Below, piece by piece: positions 35,216-46,928 of a DNA stretch of 64,000 bases. Source of the DNA: Linum tenue (taxonomy: Eukaryota > Streptophyta > Magnoliopsida > Malpighiales > Linaceae); the NCBI GenBank assembly GCA_946122785.1, contig CAMGYJ010000002.1, forward strand, positions 22,418,492 through 22,482,491, in the 5' to 3' direction. Under the pieces are notes generated by a model. It saw nothing but the letters and a program-made list of their open reading frames with translations. It made no database searches and was not told where the DNA came from. Both the position numbers and the translations under genes were made by a program. Numbering within the stretch: position 1 is the stretch's first letter; every line of letters begins with the position of its first letter.

Positions 35216-36480
35216 GGATTCTGCGATTTTTATTTTATTTTATTTTGGGGTAAAAAATTCTTGTTCCCACTTCGCCACTTCCCCTTGGCGAGCGGAAGCC
35301 ACCTACTCGACCGTTTTTTGGGTGAGTAAATTTTCTGACCATCCTTTCTCTCTGTGGTTTGCTTACACGAAGGAGTAAGGAGGGTTTCTTGCATAAATGT
35401 GTCAAACCAGAAAGGGCAAAAGGCCTACCAATAAAACGCGGTCCGACAATGAAGGAATTTTTCCATGATTATGTAGTTGAACAAAAAAATATTTTTGAAA
35501 ATAAATACTCTAATTTTTATTCTAGCAAAAAAATCAATTTTATTTAAGTAATGATTAAGTTTACACGAAGAGAACATACAAAAGATGAAATCAAAAATGA
35601 GATCTAGGATAATAATCCAGTCATTCGAAACAGAAAATTTAGCTAGCGATTGAGCAATTTAATCCACCTCTATGTTTTGCTTTTGTGATACCGCTTAAAA
35701 TATGATTTGAGGGTTCAATCTTAGGATGGATACTATCATATCGATCCAAGACGTGCATAACTACGACCATCTAGATGAATAAACTAAGATTGCTCAAAAG
35801 AAAAGCTCAGATTCAGACTGAACATGAACTCGAATTCGTATTTGTGAGCTAGTTTTAGACTTTCCAAATGGTCTTTGTTTCAACTTTAATCGGAATAGAA
35901 AAATGCGTGTATCAGCTTGTTCATCGCAAATTTGTACATAATTATAAATGGTTATCACAACTCTATAAATCGTGTCATGATATACACCTTATTCGAGTTT
36001 GCTAGATTTGTTATTGAAGAAATGTTATAAAATGCTTTTTATCAATATATGAAATTTAAAATGAAGAAGAGGAAAGGGTCTAAACTGGATTTCGTAAACT
36101 ACATTATTTGAAGCATAGTTATCAAATCGAGAAACGATTTTCTTAGCCTCAGTAACAAAAAAATAGTTATCGACAAATCTGATCCTATCAAATGGTAAAC
36201 AACTTGCTCGATCATCCAGTGTCACAAACAAATCCATTCCATAACTCTGATTGTTTGCTTGTTGGATTTGAGTGATGAATTTGTCACTCAAATCCAAGCA
36301 TAGTGGATTTAGTACAAATCTTTGGTTTGCTTAAGAAAAATGGAAGAATCAACTCTATGGGTCGAGGAATTTGCATCCAAAATTTTGTTCCAAATTAACA
36401 CCAGTCCCACCATTTTGTAAATCTCAAATGAAATGTGGAATTTGAGATATGGGTCCAAGTCCATGACGATTTAAGTAAGA
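35216..36480. other. Intergenic AT-rich stretch
   Basis: No frame with recognisable protein features and no clear repeat structure. Upstream promoter elements of the GH17 gene may lie in its first few hundred bases. Confidence 0.4.
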
Positions 36481-37050
36481 GTGCGTTTGGATAGAATGAT
36501 TTGGATTTGGTATTTGTGATTTGGATTTCCAAATATCAAATCATGTGTTTGGATATTAATTACACTTGGTATTTGGATTTGTGTCAAATTCATGAGGTGA
36601 TTTCCAAATACATGTCTAGTGTATTACTTATCAACTTCAAATATATTTCAACAACTAGTGATTTGAAATACCTCCTAACAAAAGATTGGACCTATTTGTA
36701 AAATATTAAAAGTTTAGGTACTATAGTGTGAGGCAAAACATATAAAGGTACCAAAATGTAATTTTACCATCAAAATTTCATGACCTTTTGTAAAATTTTA
36801 GGTACTAAATTGTAAGAAAAAATAAATTTTGGTACCGAATTGTATTTCACCAAAGTTTGTAGTAAGTGACTAAAAAATTCAAAATTAAAATAAAAAATCA
36901 TAAAATTCAAAATACAAACAAATTACAAATGAGTATCCAAACAATAAATTTGAATTATATGTATTTCAAATGCTAATATTTCAAATACATCCATTTCAAA
37001 TGCATGTATTTCAAATACCTAACATTTGAAATACACCTACCCAAACGCAC
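36481..37050. mobile_element. Non-autonomous DNA element (MITE)
   Basis: The ends are gtgcgtttgg and its exact reverse complement ccaaacgcac, 570 bp apart. The subterminal regions are also complementary: atttggatttccaaatatcaaat words on the left answer atttcaaatac words on the right. The AT-rich interior has no coding capacity. I see no certain target duplication. Confidence 0.65.
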
Positions 37051-38735
37051 TAGTATTTGACAATGGCCAAAAAGAAAAATTCCCAAAAATGCCTTATCTT
37101 CTTCTTGTCGATGATAAAGCAAAAGACACCAGCAAGAGTCATCATTTTTGAAATTTTAGAATTGACGATGGCTGGAGATCTGAAATTTCTATTGAAATTT
37201 GTCACAATTTAAAGTTTTGTGGCTAATGATTTTACGCACTTGCGATAAATCATTAAGTCATAAGATTATAACTATATTTGGTGATTAGCTTCAATTTTTT
37301 TTAACTCTTGTTGCTAGTACGTTTATGAAATTGGTGTAAAATGTCAATCCCGAGACACAAATTAACAACACAACCATAAAGTATAAAACTCGGGGCAAAA
37401 ATTAGCAATAAATTCAAAGGAATGAAGGGCAATAAGATAATATACATAAAAAAAACTATATATCAATATCTAAAATTCTATGATCAAATTAACTAAACAA
37501 ATAATAAATCTTCCAAATTCATAATGCACCAAATTTCTTATTTTCAAAGGTTTAAAAAGATCAAATTATGACCAAAACCCTCCTAATTAAATCCAATCAC
37601 CAAAACCCTTTTCAAAAAACAGTATACAAGAAGAACTGGGAAAGTGACAACTGCGTGATGTGATTCAGGGTACTCAGATGGGATCATCAATCATTATTTT
37701 GGGATTGGGGATCTAATAATATTATCTCTCTCAACGGCATTATATCATATCATCTATATGTTGCAGCTTTGGGTGCGCCCTACTCGATCGCCCTAAACCC
37801 CACACGTCTGATTGAAGAGTAACGGCTCCTTTTTCCTTCGGATCTACCTATTGTTCTGTTTCATTTCCCCACCTGAATGAATATTAACTATCTACAACCA
37901 CTCGTTTTGGTTGTTTGATGCTCTAACCGCTGTTATGATGACAAATTGAACCTGTCTATCGGGCATTGTCCGACTCGATTCGTGTTGAGGAAGATAATAT
38001 CCGACTCACAGTAGTATGAGTGGTATTGGTACTAATTTCTTCCAGTTTCGGTCCGTTGTTGGCTCGTTTTATTTTGATTTGTCTCAATATTTTATATTTC
38101 TCTTGTTTTCGCTTATCCTACATCTTATTTTCACGCAACGATACTTCTGATAAGTTCAAGACTTCGTCTTTCAACTAATTTTACTTCATTATTATACTAT
38201 TATTTCTATTTCCATTTATTAACTTTTTTTTTTGTTTATCGTTAGAAAATAAACGTTTTCTTTAAATTATATATAAGAAATGATCGAATTGATCGAACTA
38301 GTACCCACGCAAACATTACCTTACCCTAACTCATACCAAATACGGAGAGGATATGAGTATTGAAGTACCCGCTCCGCTCGTATCGCCCATTGCTTGCCAT
38401 CACTAGCTGTTAGGTTACTTAGAAATGCTGTACTTCCTATATATATGAGCTCACACAGAAAAGAAAAAAGAAAGGGAAACGTAAGAGGGTAAAAGAAAAA
38501 GAGATCCGGCACATGACAATCAGGTCGGCAGCGTCTCGTTCACCGAAAAGGATGAATGCTTTTTCAGTTCATCGCATTTTTATATTACGGATGATATCTT
38601 ATAACTATTGGCAATGAAATGGTCGGCAAGTTTTCTGTACGATGTTCCAGACCTTCTCGGTTCCAACACTTGATCGCCATTTTATATTTCAGAATATAAG
38701 GTTTAGGGTTTTGGATGTCACCACTCACCACCACC
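37051..38735. other. Intergenic AT-rich stretch
   Basis: No gene, RNA gene or repeat that I can name in 1.7 kb. Confidence 0.4.
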
Positions 38736-38745
38736 ACTCGTGACT

Positions 38746-40038
38746 AGGGGTGGGCGTTCGGTCGGTTCGGTTTGAACCGAACCGAACCAGGATATGCCGA
38801 TTTTCCGAAGTCCCCAACGCCCCAACCGAATTCGAACCGAGTTGTAATTCGGTTCGGTTCGACCGAACCGAATTACAACTCGGTTCGGTTCGGTTCGAAT
38901 GGTCAGAACCGAATTGCTACTGCTGCCCCCCGTTTTTGCCCTGCCAGAGTTATAAACCACTGCCCTTTCTCTCTCTCCCATACACCCAAACCCTCATGTC
39001 TCTCCATTTCTCCCTCTCTCTCCCCCCTCCAACAAACGCAATCGATTTAGATAAGAAAGCGACAGTGCTGCGGTGGGATATCCTCCGTCTCGTGACTCGG
39101 CGGCGAGCAGAACCAGCGGGCTGCGGCGGCGGTATCTCCTCCGACTCGCGACTCGGCGGCGAGCAGAACCAGCGGGCTGCGGCGGCTTCTCCTCCGACTC
39201 GCGACTCGGCGGCGAACAGAAAGCAGCGGTGCTGCGGTGGTATCTCCTCCGTCTCACGACTCACCGGCAACCGCGATTGATACAGAAGCTAGAATACAAC
39301 GCAGCGGCAGGCGGGTACGACGATTGAATGTGAGAGGTCAGTATGGTTGTAGATCCAAGCATGCATGTCGTTTTTCTGTTTGATTTTCACCTTCGAGTTT
39401 CAGTAGCATCGTCGCTCTTTTCGATTCAGGAGTAGAAAGCTTGGATTTTGGAGAAGAAAGATCTGATTTTCAATATTGATTTTGATGCATTTAGGGTTTT
39501 ATATTTGGATTTGGGTTTTTTTATCTCAGGGAGGAGAAGGGAGCGAAGAGAGGGGAAATGGCATCGAAATCTAGTGGCCGGCGAGGAGGAGTTGGCGGCA
39601 AAGCCAGCGGATGAGAGGAGGATTCGGCGGACGGCGGTGATGCTGGATGGTTGTTGGCGGCTTGGTTCATTGATTTGGTGTTCTTTGTTAGGGTTAGGTT
39701 AGCAATAGGGATGGATAAGTTGTGGGCTTAAGGGATTAATTTTGGGCTTTGTTTGATTTGGGCTGTGAGGGGTTTGTGTTTTATTTGGGCTGTGAAAGAA
39801 TTGGGCTTTGTGAGAGGTTGAGTGGTCAGTTGGGTTGTAGTATTGTGGGTTAATTTTGTGTTCGGTTTCTCGGTTCGGTTGTTCGGAATTCGGTTTCGGT
39901 CTGCATACACCTGGTTTCCGAAACAAAGGGTTTTGGCTTCCGAATTCCGAACCGAACAACAATAATTCGGTTTCGGTTCGATTTAATTCGGTTTCAGTCC
40001 GGTTCGGTTCGGGTTTACCGAACCGGATGCCCACCCCT
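38746..40038. mobile_element. Non-autonomous MULE-like element with 10-bp target duplication
   Basis: A perfect 10-bp duplication (actcgtgact) lies at 38736-38745 and 40039-40048. The ends are aggggtgggc and its exact reverse complement, with similarity continuing into ggttcggt-type words, so the terminal repeats are compound and palindromic. The 1293-bp interior is GC-rich with a minisatellite (39075-39260) and no transposase. The duplication length suggests the Mutator superfamily; the class assignment is inference. Confidence 0.82.
39075..39260. repeat. GC-rich minisatellite, about 50-bp unit
   Basis: About four copies of a unit containing ctcctccgactcgcgactcggcggcgagcag-like sequence (first 20 bases ctcctccgactcgcgactcg) repeat head to tail with small length changes, giving Arg/Ala-rich open frames on both strands that I do not regard as genes. 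Confidence 0.8.
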
Positions 40039-40360
40039 ACTCGTGACTCACCATTTTCAATGTGGGACTGAGCAGGAGGTCGGTAGCAGCATTTTCTATT
40101 CAAAATGAGGTGTTATGTATAGTAATCAATTGGCTTAGAGACCAAGGTAATCAAACCCGTTTATACTTCCATGTCGATTATGTTTTGTATTTTCATATTT
40201 CTGTGATTGTGTTCCTGTCAATTTTGTTTTGTATTTTCATATTTTTGTGACCGTATTCATGTTGTGGCGACTCTACTGCAACAAATGAAAACCTTTTAAA
40301 AATGTAGTGAAGTCTCAAACTCCACATTAAGTGAGTTAGGCCTTGTGAAAGGTATACAAG

Positions 40361-40948
40361 CAGGGCCGTCCCATGATAATCGGAGGCCCTGTTCGACAAT
40401 TTAAAATGTGGCCCCAAAACATTTTTTCATAAATTTTTTAAAAATAAAATTATTAAATAATAATAAAAATGACAACTTCAGAAAATGATTGGAAAATAAT
40501 AATATTATCTACGCTTAGAAAGTAACTTTTTCAAATTTTCGGGTTGACATAATTAGAATTGGGTGTGTACAATTCCTATTTAGGCGTTGGATATTTTTGG
40601 GAAGATGAGAATTTTGGGAAACGATAAGAAGATTAAATACCTAACTGTTAGTTTTGATTGAACAAATAAGTTGCAGCTCAGTGGTTGTGTATTATTTTGA
40701 TGAAAAGGATAGGTCCACGGTTCGATTCTCCTCTTGCGCCTTTGTACTTTGGGTTTTTGTGTGTGGGCCTCGCCAGCCCAAGGGGTTCGAGCGTGGGCCT
40801 CCGGACTGAGGGTTTATGTGGCGAGCCCAAGGTAGCATCCATACTCTATGTATTCTGTGGGCCTCTAGACTTAATTGATTATGAGGCTCCAATAAAATTG
40901 AGGCCCTGTGCTGTGGGTCTGACCAGCACAGGGCCTGGGCCGGGCCTG
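40361..40948. mobile_element. hAT-like non-autonomous element with perfect 8-bp duplication
   Basis: The octamer tatacaag lies at 40353-40360 and 40949-40956. The ends are cagggccgtccc and, on the other strand, caggcccggccc, typical of hAT. No transposase occurs in its 588 bp. An internal segment (40673-40729) resembles tRNA A and B boxes. Reverse-strand repeats of ggcccaca/gtgggcct words occupy its right half. Confidence 0.88.
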
Positions 40949-41563
40949 TATACAAGAATAGGTTCATATCTTTTAAGGGTATTGTGTCTTTTGGAGTGAC
41001 TCATTTGTATGTGAGAAGTGAGATCGGTTAAGCGAGTGGGTGGGTTGAATTGGTCGACTATAATTTTCTTGTGGGAGGACCTAGTGAACCTCCATATCAA
41101 ACATTCGATTAATTATCTCACCAAAACTTGTTTTAATTACGAGTGTAAATATCTTCATAATTAAATGTTACTTATATCACTAAAGATTGAATATTCAGGG
41201 GATTTCGGCTCCTATAAATAGCGAACTCCCCGACCCTCTACAGATATACTTCAGAGAGCATAAACACGAGAGCGTGAGATTTAGAGAATTTCGATTTCGC
41301 ACAAACGAAAATCAAGTAAGAATTGTTGCTTTATCATGGAGGCAACTGACTATTAGTTTGTTGTGCGCAAACGAGACAATGTCACAAATGTGTTTAAAAG
41401 AGCGTGATTTAGTCTACAACTCAACCAGATTCAATAACCCCATCTATCTATACTATATTTAATACATATTTATAGGTTTAGATTTTCTCGTCTTTTGAAT
41501 TTCCGGACTCCAGCTTAATTCACAGAAGGGCCTGGTAGTAAATTCACCCGACATCACTAAATG

Positions 41564-41776
41564 GAGCGCACCGTTTTGGCAACCAACTAGGAAAAGCAAT
41601 ATTGCGTGAGGCTGGACTTCCCAATTGAGCTGTGTAGTTGGGCCTGTGATTTTTTACCTGGCCTCCCAAGAGCTCACCGTTTTAGCTACCAAGTAGGAAA
41701 AGTAATATTGCATGAACGTGGACTTCCCAATTGTTGTTTGTAGCTGGGCCTGAGTTTTTTTGTAGCTGGCCTCCTA
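41564..41776. repeat. Diverged tandem duplication, about 106 bp
   Basis: Copy 1 starts gagcgcaccgttttggcaac and copy 2, at 41671, gagctcaccgttttagctac. Both run through aggaaaag.aatattgc and cttcccaattg to tggcctcc. Identity is roughly 80 percent by eye. No coding function is seen. Confidence 0.75.
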
Positions 41777-41819
41777 ACAGCTTGAAGGCATCGAGCCATC
41801 GACCCCTATTCCTTCGAGC

Positions 41820-42198
41820 CAAGGTTGTTAAACCCCTATCAAATTTCTGGTTGGACCCAGTCCGATCTGAATCGGGCTTCAAAACGGTCTCTACAAAGCT
41901 CCCCCGTCTGACCTCTAAAGAGGAGAAGAAGAGAGGAAAAGGAACGAAGGAAGGGAGATGGTGGGTGGATCATGAAAGTTAGGTAAATTTATTTTGTGGA
42001 AAATAACTTTTTAATAGATATATGTAAGATAAATTTTATTTAAGTCATTAAATCTTTAATTATTACCTTATTTGTGTGTATATAATATATTTAGAAATCG
42101 TCTAAAATAGCTCAAACCGCCCGGACCCCGATCAGACCATTAAACCTCAAACTCATTGCTTAACCGGCTCAATGGCTTAAACCGGTTTGACAACCTTA
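41820..42198. mobile_element. Small DNA element with 8-bp duplication (hAT-like)
   Basis: The ends caaggttgttaaacc and, on the other strand, taaggttgtcaaacc are inverted repeats. The octamer cttcgagc flanks both sides (41812-41819 and 42199-42206). Length is about 379 bp with no coding region. An 8-bp duplication suggests hAT. Confidence 0.7.
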
Positions 42199-42790
42199 CT
42201 TCGAGCAGAACTAAGCTCTGTCGGCAACACCACTTGCTTCTATCGGCGTCTGGAATTGCAACGAAGGTCTTCACATCTACCTTCTATGTGAATTCTCATG
42301 TATAAAAAGACTCATGTCATGATTATTAAATGATTCACAAATTTACAACTCTGTATAACAGGTTTGTCAACTAGTAATGTTTCAATTGTCTTTTTATTTA
42401 AATAGAAACCACATCCAAATATGGTGCCTTATCACATAAATCTCATGAGGCAAACATTTGTATTTCTCACACATATTATATCTGTAAACCAAAGGATTTT
42501 GCTGCAACTCCTCACAACAATTATCTTTTAGTTATAGTAGTACTTCTGTTACTACTTACTAATGAATGGTTCCTTTAATTTCACCAGTTATCTGTCAGCC
42601 AAATTGAAGGATTTTTCACTTCACAAAGATGGATCCTCTTCATCTTTCACATTGGGATTGAGCCCTCCCAAACCACAGCTCACCATTCAAACCAGCTTGC
42701 CACAAACAAACAAACAAAAAAAGACTAAGAAACAACTGGATGTTGCTGCAACTCCTTTTTTTTTTTTGTAGAAAGGGTGACGCATTGCGT

Positions 42791-44089
42791 CTACTGCATT
42801 AAATTAATAGAACATTCTTGGGCAATGCCCATGACATCATAGTACAACCAATTTCTAAGTCCCGGGTTGCACACATCGAAGAAATGTGTGCCAAAAGGGG
42901 AGTCATGACCTAAGCTAGCAAGATAATCCGCAGCAAAATTCAACTCTCTATACACATGTGAGATTCTAATATCCCATTCCCGGTTCAAAAGGCTGTGAAA
43001 CAAAGCAGCAACCTGGCCATGTCTGTGGTCATCATCCAAGTTGTTCTTGATGATTGAAATTGCCGTCTCCGAGTTGAGATAGAGCTCAATCTTTCTGTAT
43101 CCCTCTTCCCACGCTATCTTGAGGCCTTCAATGGCACCTTTCAGTTCAGCGCAAGTTATCGAGCAGCTTCCCAAATTGCAGATGAAAGCGCAGTCGCATC
43201 TGCCAAAGTGATCCCGGAAGAGGCCTCCTGCATCAGCCTTCCCTGAAACATTTTGAACAGAACCATCTGTTTGGATCTGTATCCATCCTGCAGGTGGTGG
43301 TTGCCAGACAATTTGTCTTGTCTGGGTTTCCTTTCTGGTCTTCACCGACGTGCTCACCATGTACTAGTGGGCGTTCTTGATGATGTTAAACCAGGCCTTG
43401 ATCTTGTACAAAAGCCCATGCAGAGAGAAATTCTTTCCTTCCATAACTTCCTCATTCCTCTGCTTCCAGAGATGCCAACAAATGAGTCCAAAATCAATCC
43501 CTTTATCGTCATCCATGAGGTTCTTCAAGAGCCATTCCTCTAGTGGCAGCTGCATATTCTTTTCCACCATTCTATTTCCGAGTTTGTTCCAGATTTCTTT
43601 TGCTTTGCTGCAACTTCTGAAGATGTGCTCAATCGACTTAGCTTCATCTCTACAGTGGTTACAGTTGTCGTTCCTAGTGATCTTCCTTCTTTTCCGCTCT
43701 TGGTTCGTCATTAGGCGATCATGAAACACAATCCAGAAAAAGTGTTTAACCCTGTTGGGTCCTTTCCATTTCCAGATTTTCTTCCAGCTTGTTTCATTCT
43801 CCTCCTCCTCTTCGTTTGCTGCAGCAAGGTAGTAAGCAGACTTCAGGCGAAAACGTCCATCCTTCTCCAACCCCCAGATGGTTTTGTCTTCTCCTAAGTT
43901 AGGGTTAGGTGGCTCCGTTTCTGAAATTAGAACCAAAGCTTCATCAGGAAGGATTCTGTTGAGGCGATCCCAATCCGACTTACCTTCCTCTGTTGTCCAC
44001 TCTGCCACAGGTGAATCCTTCTCTCTGTCTGTGAGATCGGATGTCAGGTAAGTGTCAAGGGTAACCCCACTGTCCAGTAGGGATGGCAA
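42791..44089 (-). pseudogene. LINE ORF2 3' part: zinc-binding segment and RNase H
   Basis: The frame starting at 44089 has the zinc-binding domain found after plant LINE reverse transcriptases (KIWKWKGPNRVKHFFWI, then CNHCRDEAKSIEHIF). A single in-frame stop at 43364-43366 precedes an RNase H domain (IQTDGS, AELKGAIEGL, AADYLASL) ending at 42791. The third acidic position of RNase H, normally Asp in a ...LDS... motif, reads Asn in ELYLNSETAI, so this domain is probably inactive. The part upstream of 44089 is lost. Confidence 0.88.
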
Positions 44090-44240
44090 TGGGTTAGGTT
44101 AGATCGGATTTTGCCAAACCCAAACCCATGGGTTTATCCGTGAAAAAAACCCAAGGTAAAACCCATTGGGTTTGAAAAACTCAAACCCAACCCAACCCGC
44201 TGGATATCCGCGTGTTCATGGATACCCACGGGTTTTTGTC
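44078..44240. other. Filler between LINE ORF1 and ORF2 remnants
   Basis: About 160 bp rich in aacccaaaccc / gggtttg words, starting with gggatggcaatgggtt and ending near tacccacgggtttttgtcgtg. It belongs to neither LINE frame and looks like a small transposon end or fragment that entered, or was used to repair, the deletion. Confidence 0.5.
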
Positions 44241-44988
44241 GTGAAAAATTTACAATAACAAGTTTCTATCAAAATTAAAGTCCAAGGACCCCCCATACAA
44301 AGCACGATCGTGGTCGAGTTGAGAATCGAAAATCGCCTGGAAATAGCCATTCCCAATATCCCCGATTTTGACCCCCCAGTTCTCGCCCACATTTTCTGCA
44401 CTCTTCTGTGAATGAAAGCAAAGGAAAAAGTCTTACCCAGAACCCGAAAGGTGATCGTTCTTTTCCATTGATTCCTGACTCTGGCATCCGTGCTTTTCTT
44501 GATTCTGATTGTAGGGCATTCAAAGTCATCCTCAACATCTTCTCCTTCCGATTCGTCCGACATGGGTTCATCTCCTTGAGGAATTTCTGCAGGAGGTTCA
44601 TTCCCAAGAAATGGATCTTTGTAGAAAACCTTCCTCCTTCCTTCCCCATTGCTTGTCGTTGTCGAATCCGAGATTCGCCCTTCCTCTCTGACGTTGCTCA
44701 TTTCCATTTCCACATCAACACCCTGATGTTCTTCTTCTCCAGCCCTTGCTGTGACAATGGAGATTTCCATTCCACCTTCCCTGAGAAGTCTCCACTTGAA
44801 CTTGCTTTCGCCTTTTTGCTTGGCTGGATCGGCGTCAGCGGCGGAGATCCGTCCGGCGGCTTCAAGTAGTGGTCGTCCTCCGCTGTGGGAGGCACACCCC
44901 CAACGGTCATACAGAAAGAAGCAACAGGAAAACGAGAAGAGAGGGGAGAACTGTTCCTCTCTCTAATTTCTCTCTCTCCGAGGCTCAA
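44216..44988 (-). pseudogene. LINE ORF1 (DUF4283-type), frameshifted
   Basis: An acidic leader is followed by PTIRI...KRTITFRVLGKTFSFAFIHRRVQKMW, the start of the DUF4283 domain usual in plant LINE ORF1. Near 44372-44377 a G6 run (on the minus strand) coincides with a change of reading frame; the other frame then continues with a family-like sequence (GDIGNGYF). The domain is cut off at about 44240 by the filler. Translation could begin at 44988 or 44770. Confidence 0.78.
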
Positions 44989-45313
44989 AATTGTTATTCT
45001 TTGTTGTTGCGACTCCTGACAACAAACTCAAGAGAAAGATGCCCATTGTGTGAGTTTTTTTTTTTTTGTTGTGAAACCATTGTGTGAGCTTTTGATGCTT
45101 GCAACTGTTCATCGCATTGAATGCCTGTCCTCTTTAGATTTCCAACCTTATTATCTATAACAATAGCTCATTATGTGTTTGTTTTAATGATTTATGTTTG
45201 TAAAGAACTTATTTGTGGGGGAAATCTTAGTTGGTGAATTATCTACTTCGTTTCATGGTTGTTGTTTTTGTTTAGGGTAAATACAATTTATTAGTCAATT
45301 TTTTTTTAATTTT

Positions 45314-45410
45314 GGCTAATACCATTGGGAAACCCGAACTATTAACTTTGTGCCATTTGTGTCCTAAAGTATTTGATATGACAATTGTGTCCCAACGTTT
45401 GGTAGTTTTG
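45314..45410 (+). repeat. MULE left terminal inverted repeat
   Basis: It begins ggctaataccattgggaaac and runs through ctttgtgccatttgtgtcct, matching the right end in inverse orientation. Confidence 0.88.
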
Positions 45411-45946
45411 TGTCATTTGTATCCTGACAGTTTCGTTGACCGTTAAAAGTAACGGTTGACCAGACAGACGGCCGTTAGGTCAGCTTCCGAAGCTTGCGTG
45501 GCACACTCCTGTTGGCCACGTAGACGACACATAGGCAAACACGTCAGATTAGTAATTTTTTTTACCATTCTGATTTAAAATAAAAAAAATCTGATTTAAA
45601 ATAAAAAACCCTACTTTTTAACCCTCTTCATCTTCTTTGTAGCTCCTCCTCTATTTTCAAACTTCTTCTTTGGGAGAGCTGGGTCGTCGCGAGCAGAGGG
45701 CAGAGGAGAGACTGCGATAGCTCCCTCGCGTCGGAGTGGCGACGACGTTGGGTTTCAGTAACGCGGAGCGACGCCAGTTCGTGGTGACTTTGGTATTCAT
45801 TGCGGCGAGGATAGTGGTGCGACGGCGTGCTTCGGAAAAAGATTGTCGAGGAAACCAGGTGAGTATATATGTTGGGTTGTTTTAGGGTTTGATGTACTTG
45901 GTTCTCATTCTCCATAATGAATGGGTTTTGTGGCAGCAATTGAAAC

Positions 45947-46521
45947 ATGTCGGGAAGGAGATTCGGCCAAAGCACTTGTGACTCCAATTCTTCCAACTCT
46001 CGAATCGTGAAGTGTGGGCATAATATACCAGCAAAGTCTTATGTTTCAGTGACAGAACTCAATCCGGGGAGGGGATTCTACTGTTGCCCATATTGGAAGG
46101 TAATTTATGCATTATTGTTTAGTTGGGGGATTTTATTCGCAAACAACAGCTCACTTCATCTTGATTTATTTGTCAGGAGCCTTCAAAAAATTGTCTATTC
46201 TGGCTTTGGGTGGATCAGCGTAATGATGAAGACGAAACACCTAGCTCCAATGTGATTATGGCAGATGATGAAGACATTAGGACGAAGTATGCTTCGATGG
46301 AGATTCATGTTACGAGCTTGAAGGAGAGCTTGAAACTTGCTGAAGAGAAAGCTGAGCGAAGGAAGCATGCTAAAAAATGTTTGTTTGATGATTTAGTTAG
46401 CATTAGGGAGGAAAACACTAGGCTGGTAGGGGAACTGAAGTTGGCCAATGCTCGATTCTTGTTTGTTTTGTTCCTTTTCGTAGGACTGCTTGTAGGCATT
46501 GCCATTGCAGGACTGAAATGA
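45947..46521 (+). CDS. GRF zinc-finger, coiled-coil, membrane-tail protein in the MULE
   Basis: Two coding exons, 45947-46099 and 46177-46521, give 165 aa; an earlier leader intron (donor near 45859, acceptor cag at about 45936) is likely. Residues about 20-65 match the GRF finger: CGHNIP, NPGRGFYCC, then C57 and FWLWVDQ. The usual first Cys may be Val21. Residues about 85-143 are charged and heptad-like (coiled coil). Residues about 144-164 are a strongly hydrophobic segment (FLFVLFLFVGLLVGIAIAG), so a tail-anchored protein is predicted. The gene lies between the left repeat and the 3' end of the transposase gene, convergent with it. No stop interrupts it. GRF fingers bind nucleic acid in other proteins; the role here is unknown. 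Confidence 0.75.
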
Positions 46522-46928
46522 ATTCTGCAAATGCACATCTATTCTGTAACTTATGGCTCGAGTTTATTTACGATGTTAGCAAACAATCATGTTTCTGTAT
46601 GTTATTGAATCTGACGTTGGGGAATTCCCTTGTATGACAGTAAGTAAACAACGATAGCGTCATCTTATAAACATACCATTCAAACATCCTGAAATTGTTC
46701 GACAGAAGATGATCAATATCATAGTCTGAATCATACACATACATAATTGTGTTGGTCAGTTACAAAGGTTGCCCTTGTCTAGTTTTCCAAAATTAATCCA
46801 ATGTTTGGGAATCTTACATGATTTCCTCCGGATATAAGGCAACCATATTTGCCCAAAATAAACATGATATCCATAATCTACTACGTTAACCCTACATCCC
46901 CTAATACCACCCATTTACAACCACTTTC

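Larger units (their letters stand above)
42756..45002 (-). mobile_element. L1-type LINE, internally deleted
   Basis: On the minus strand: ORF1 (44988 to about 44216), a foreign filler, the 3' part of ORF2 (44089-42791), and a 3' A-run seen as T at 42756-42767. A candidate target duplication is tgttgctgcaactcct (42741-42756) against gttgttgcgactcct (45003-45017), with two mismatches. Endonuclease and reverse transcriptase are missing. Confidence 0.85.

Noticed and set aside
36025..36297. 90-codon minus-strand frame
   Set aside because: No domain, no splice context and AT-rich surroundings; probably chance.
38950..39327. Several open frames of 80-176 codons on both strands
   Set aside because: They arise from a GC-rich minisatellite inside a non-autonomous element; composition is Arg/Ser/Ala with no domain.
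40673..40729. A tRNA gene
   Set aside because: A and B box-like words exist, but no acceptor stem or cloverleaf can be drawn; kept only as a finding.
41213..41340. TATA-like word tataaatag with a plausible start region
   Set aside because: No gene follows; it could be a remnant LTR promoter, but I could not find a second LTR or a primer site.
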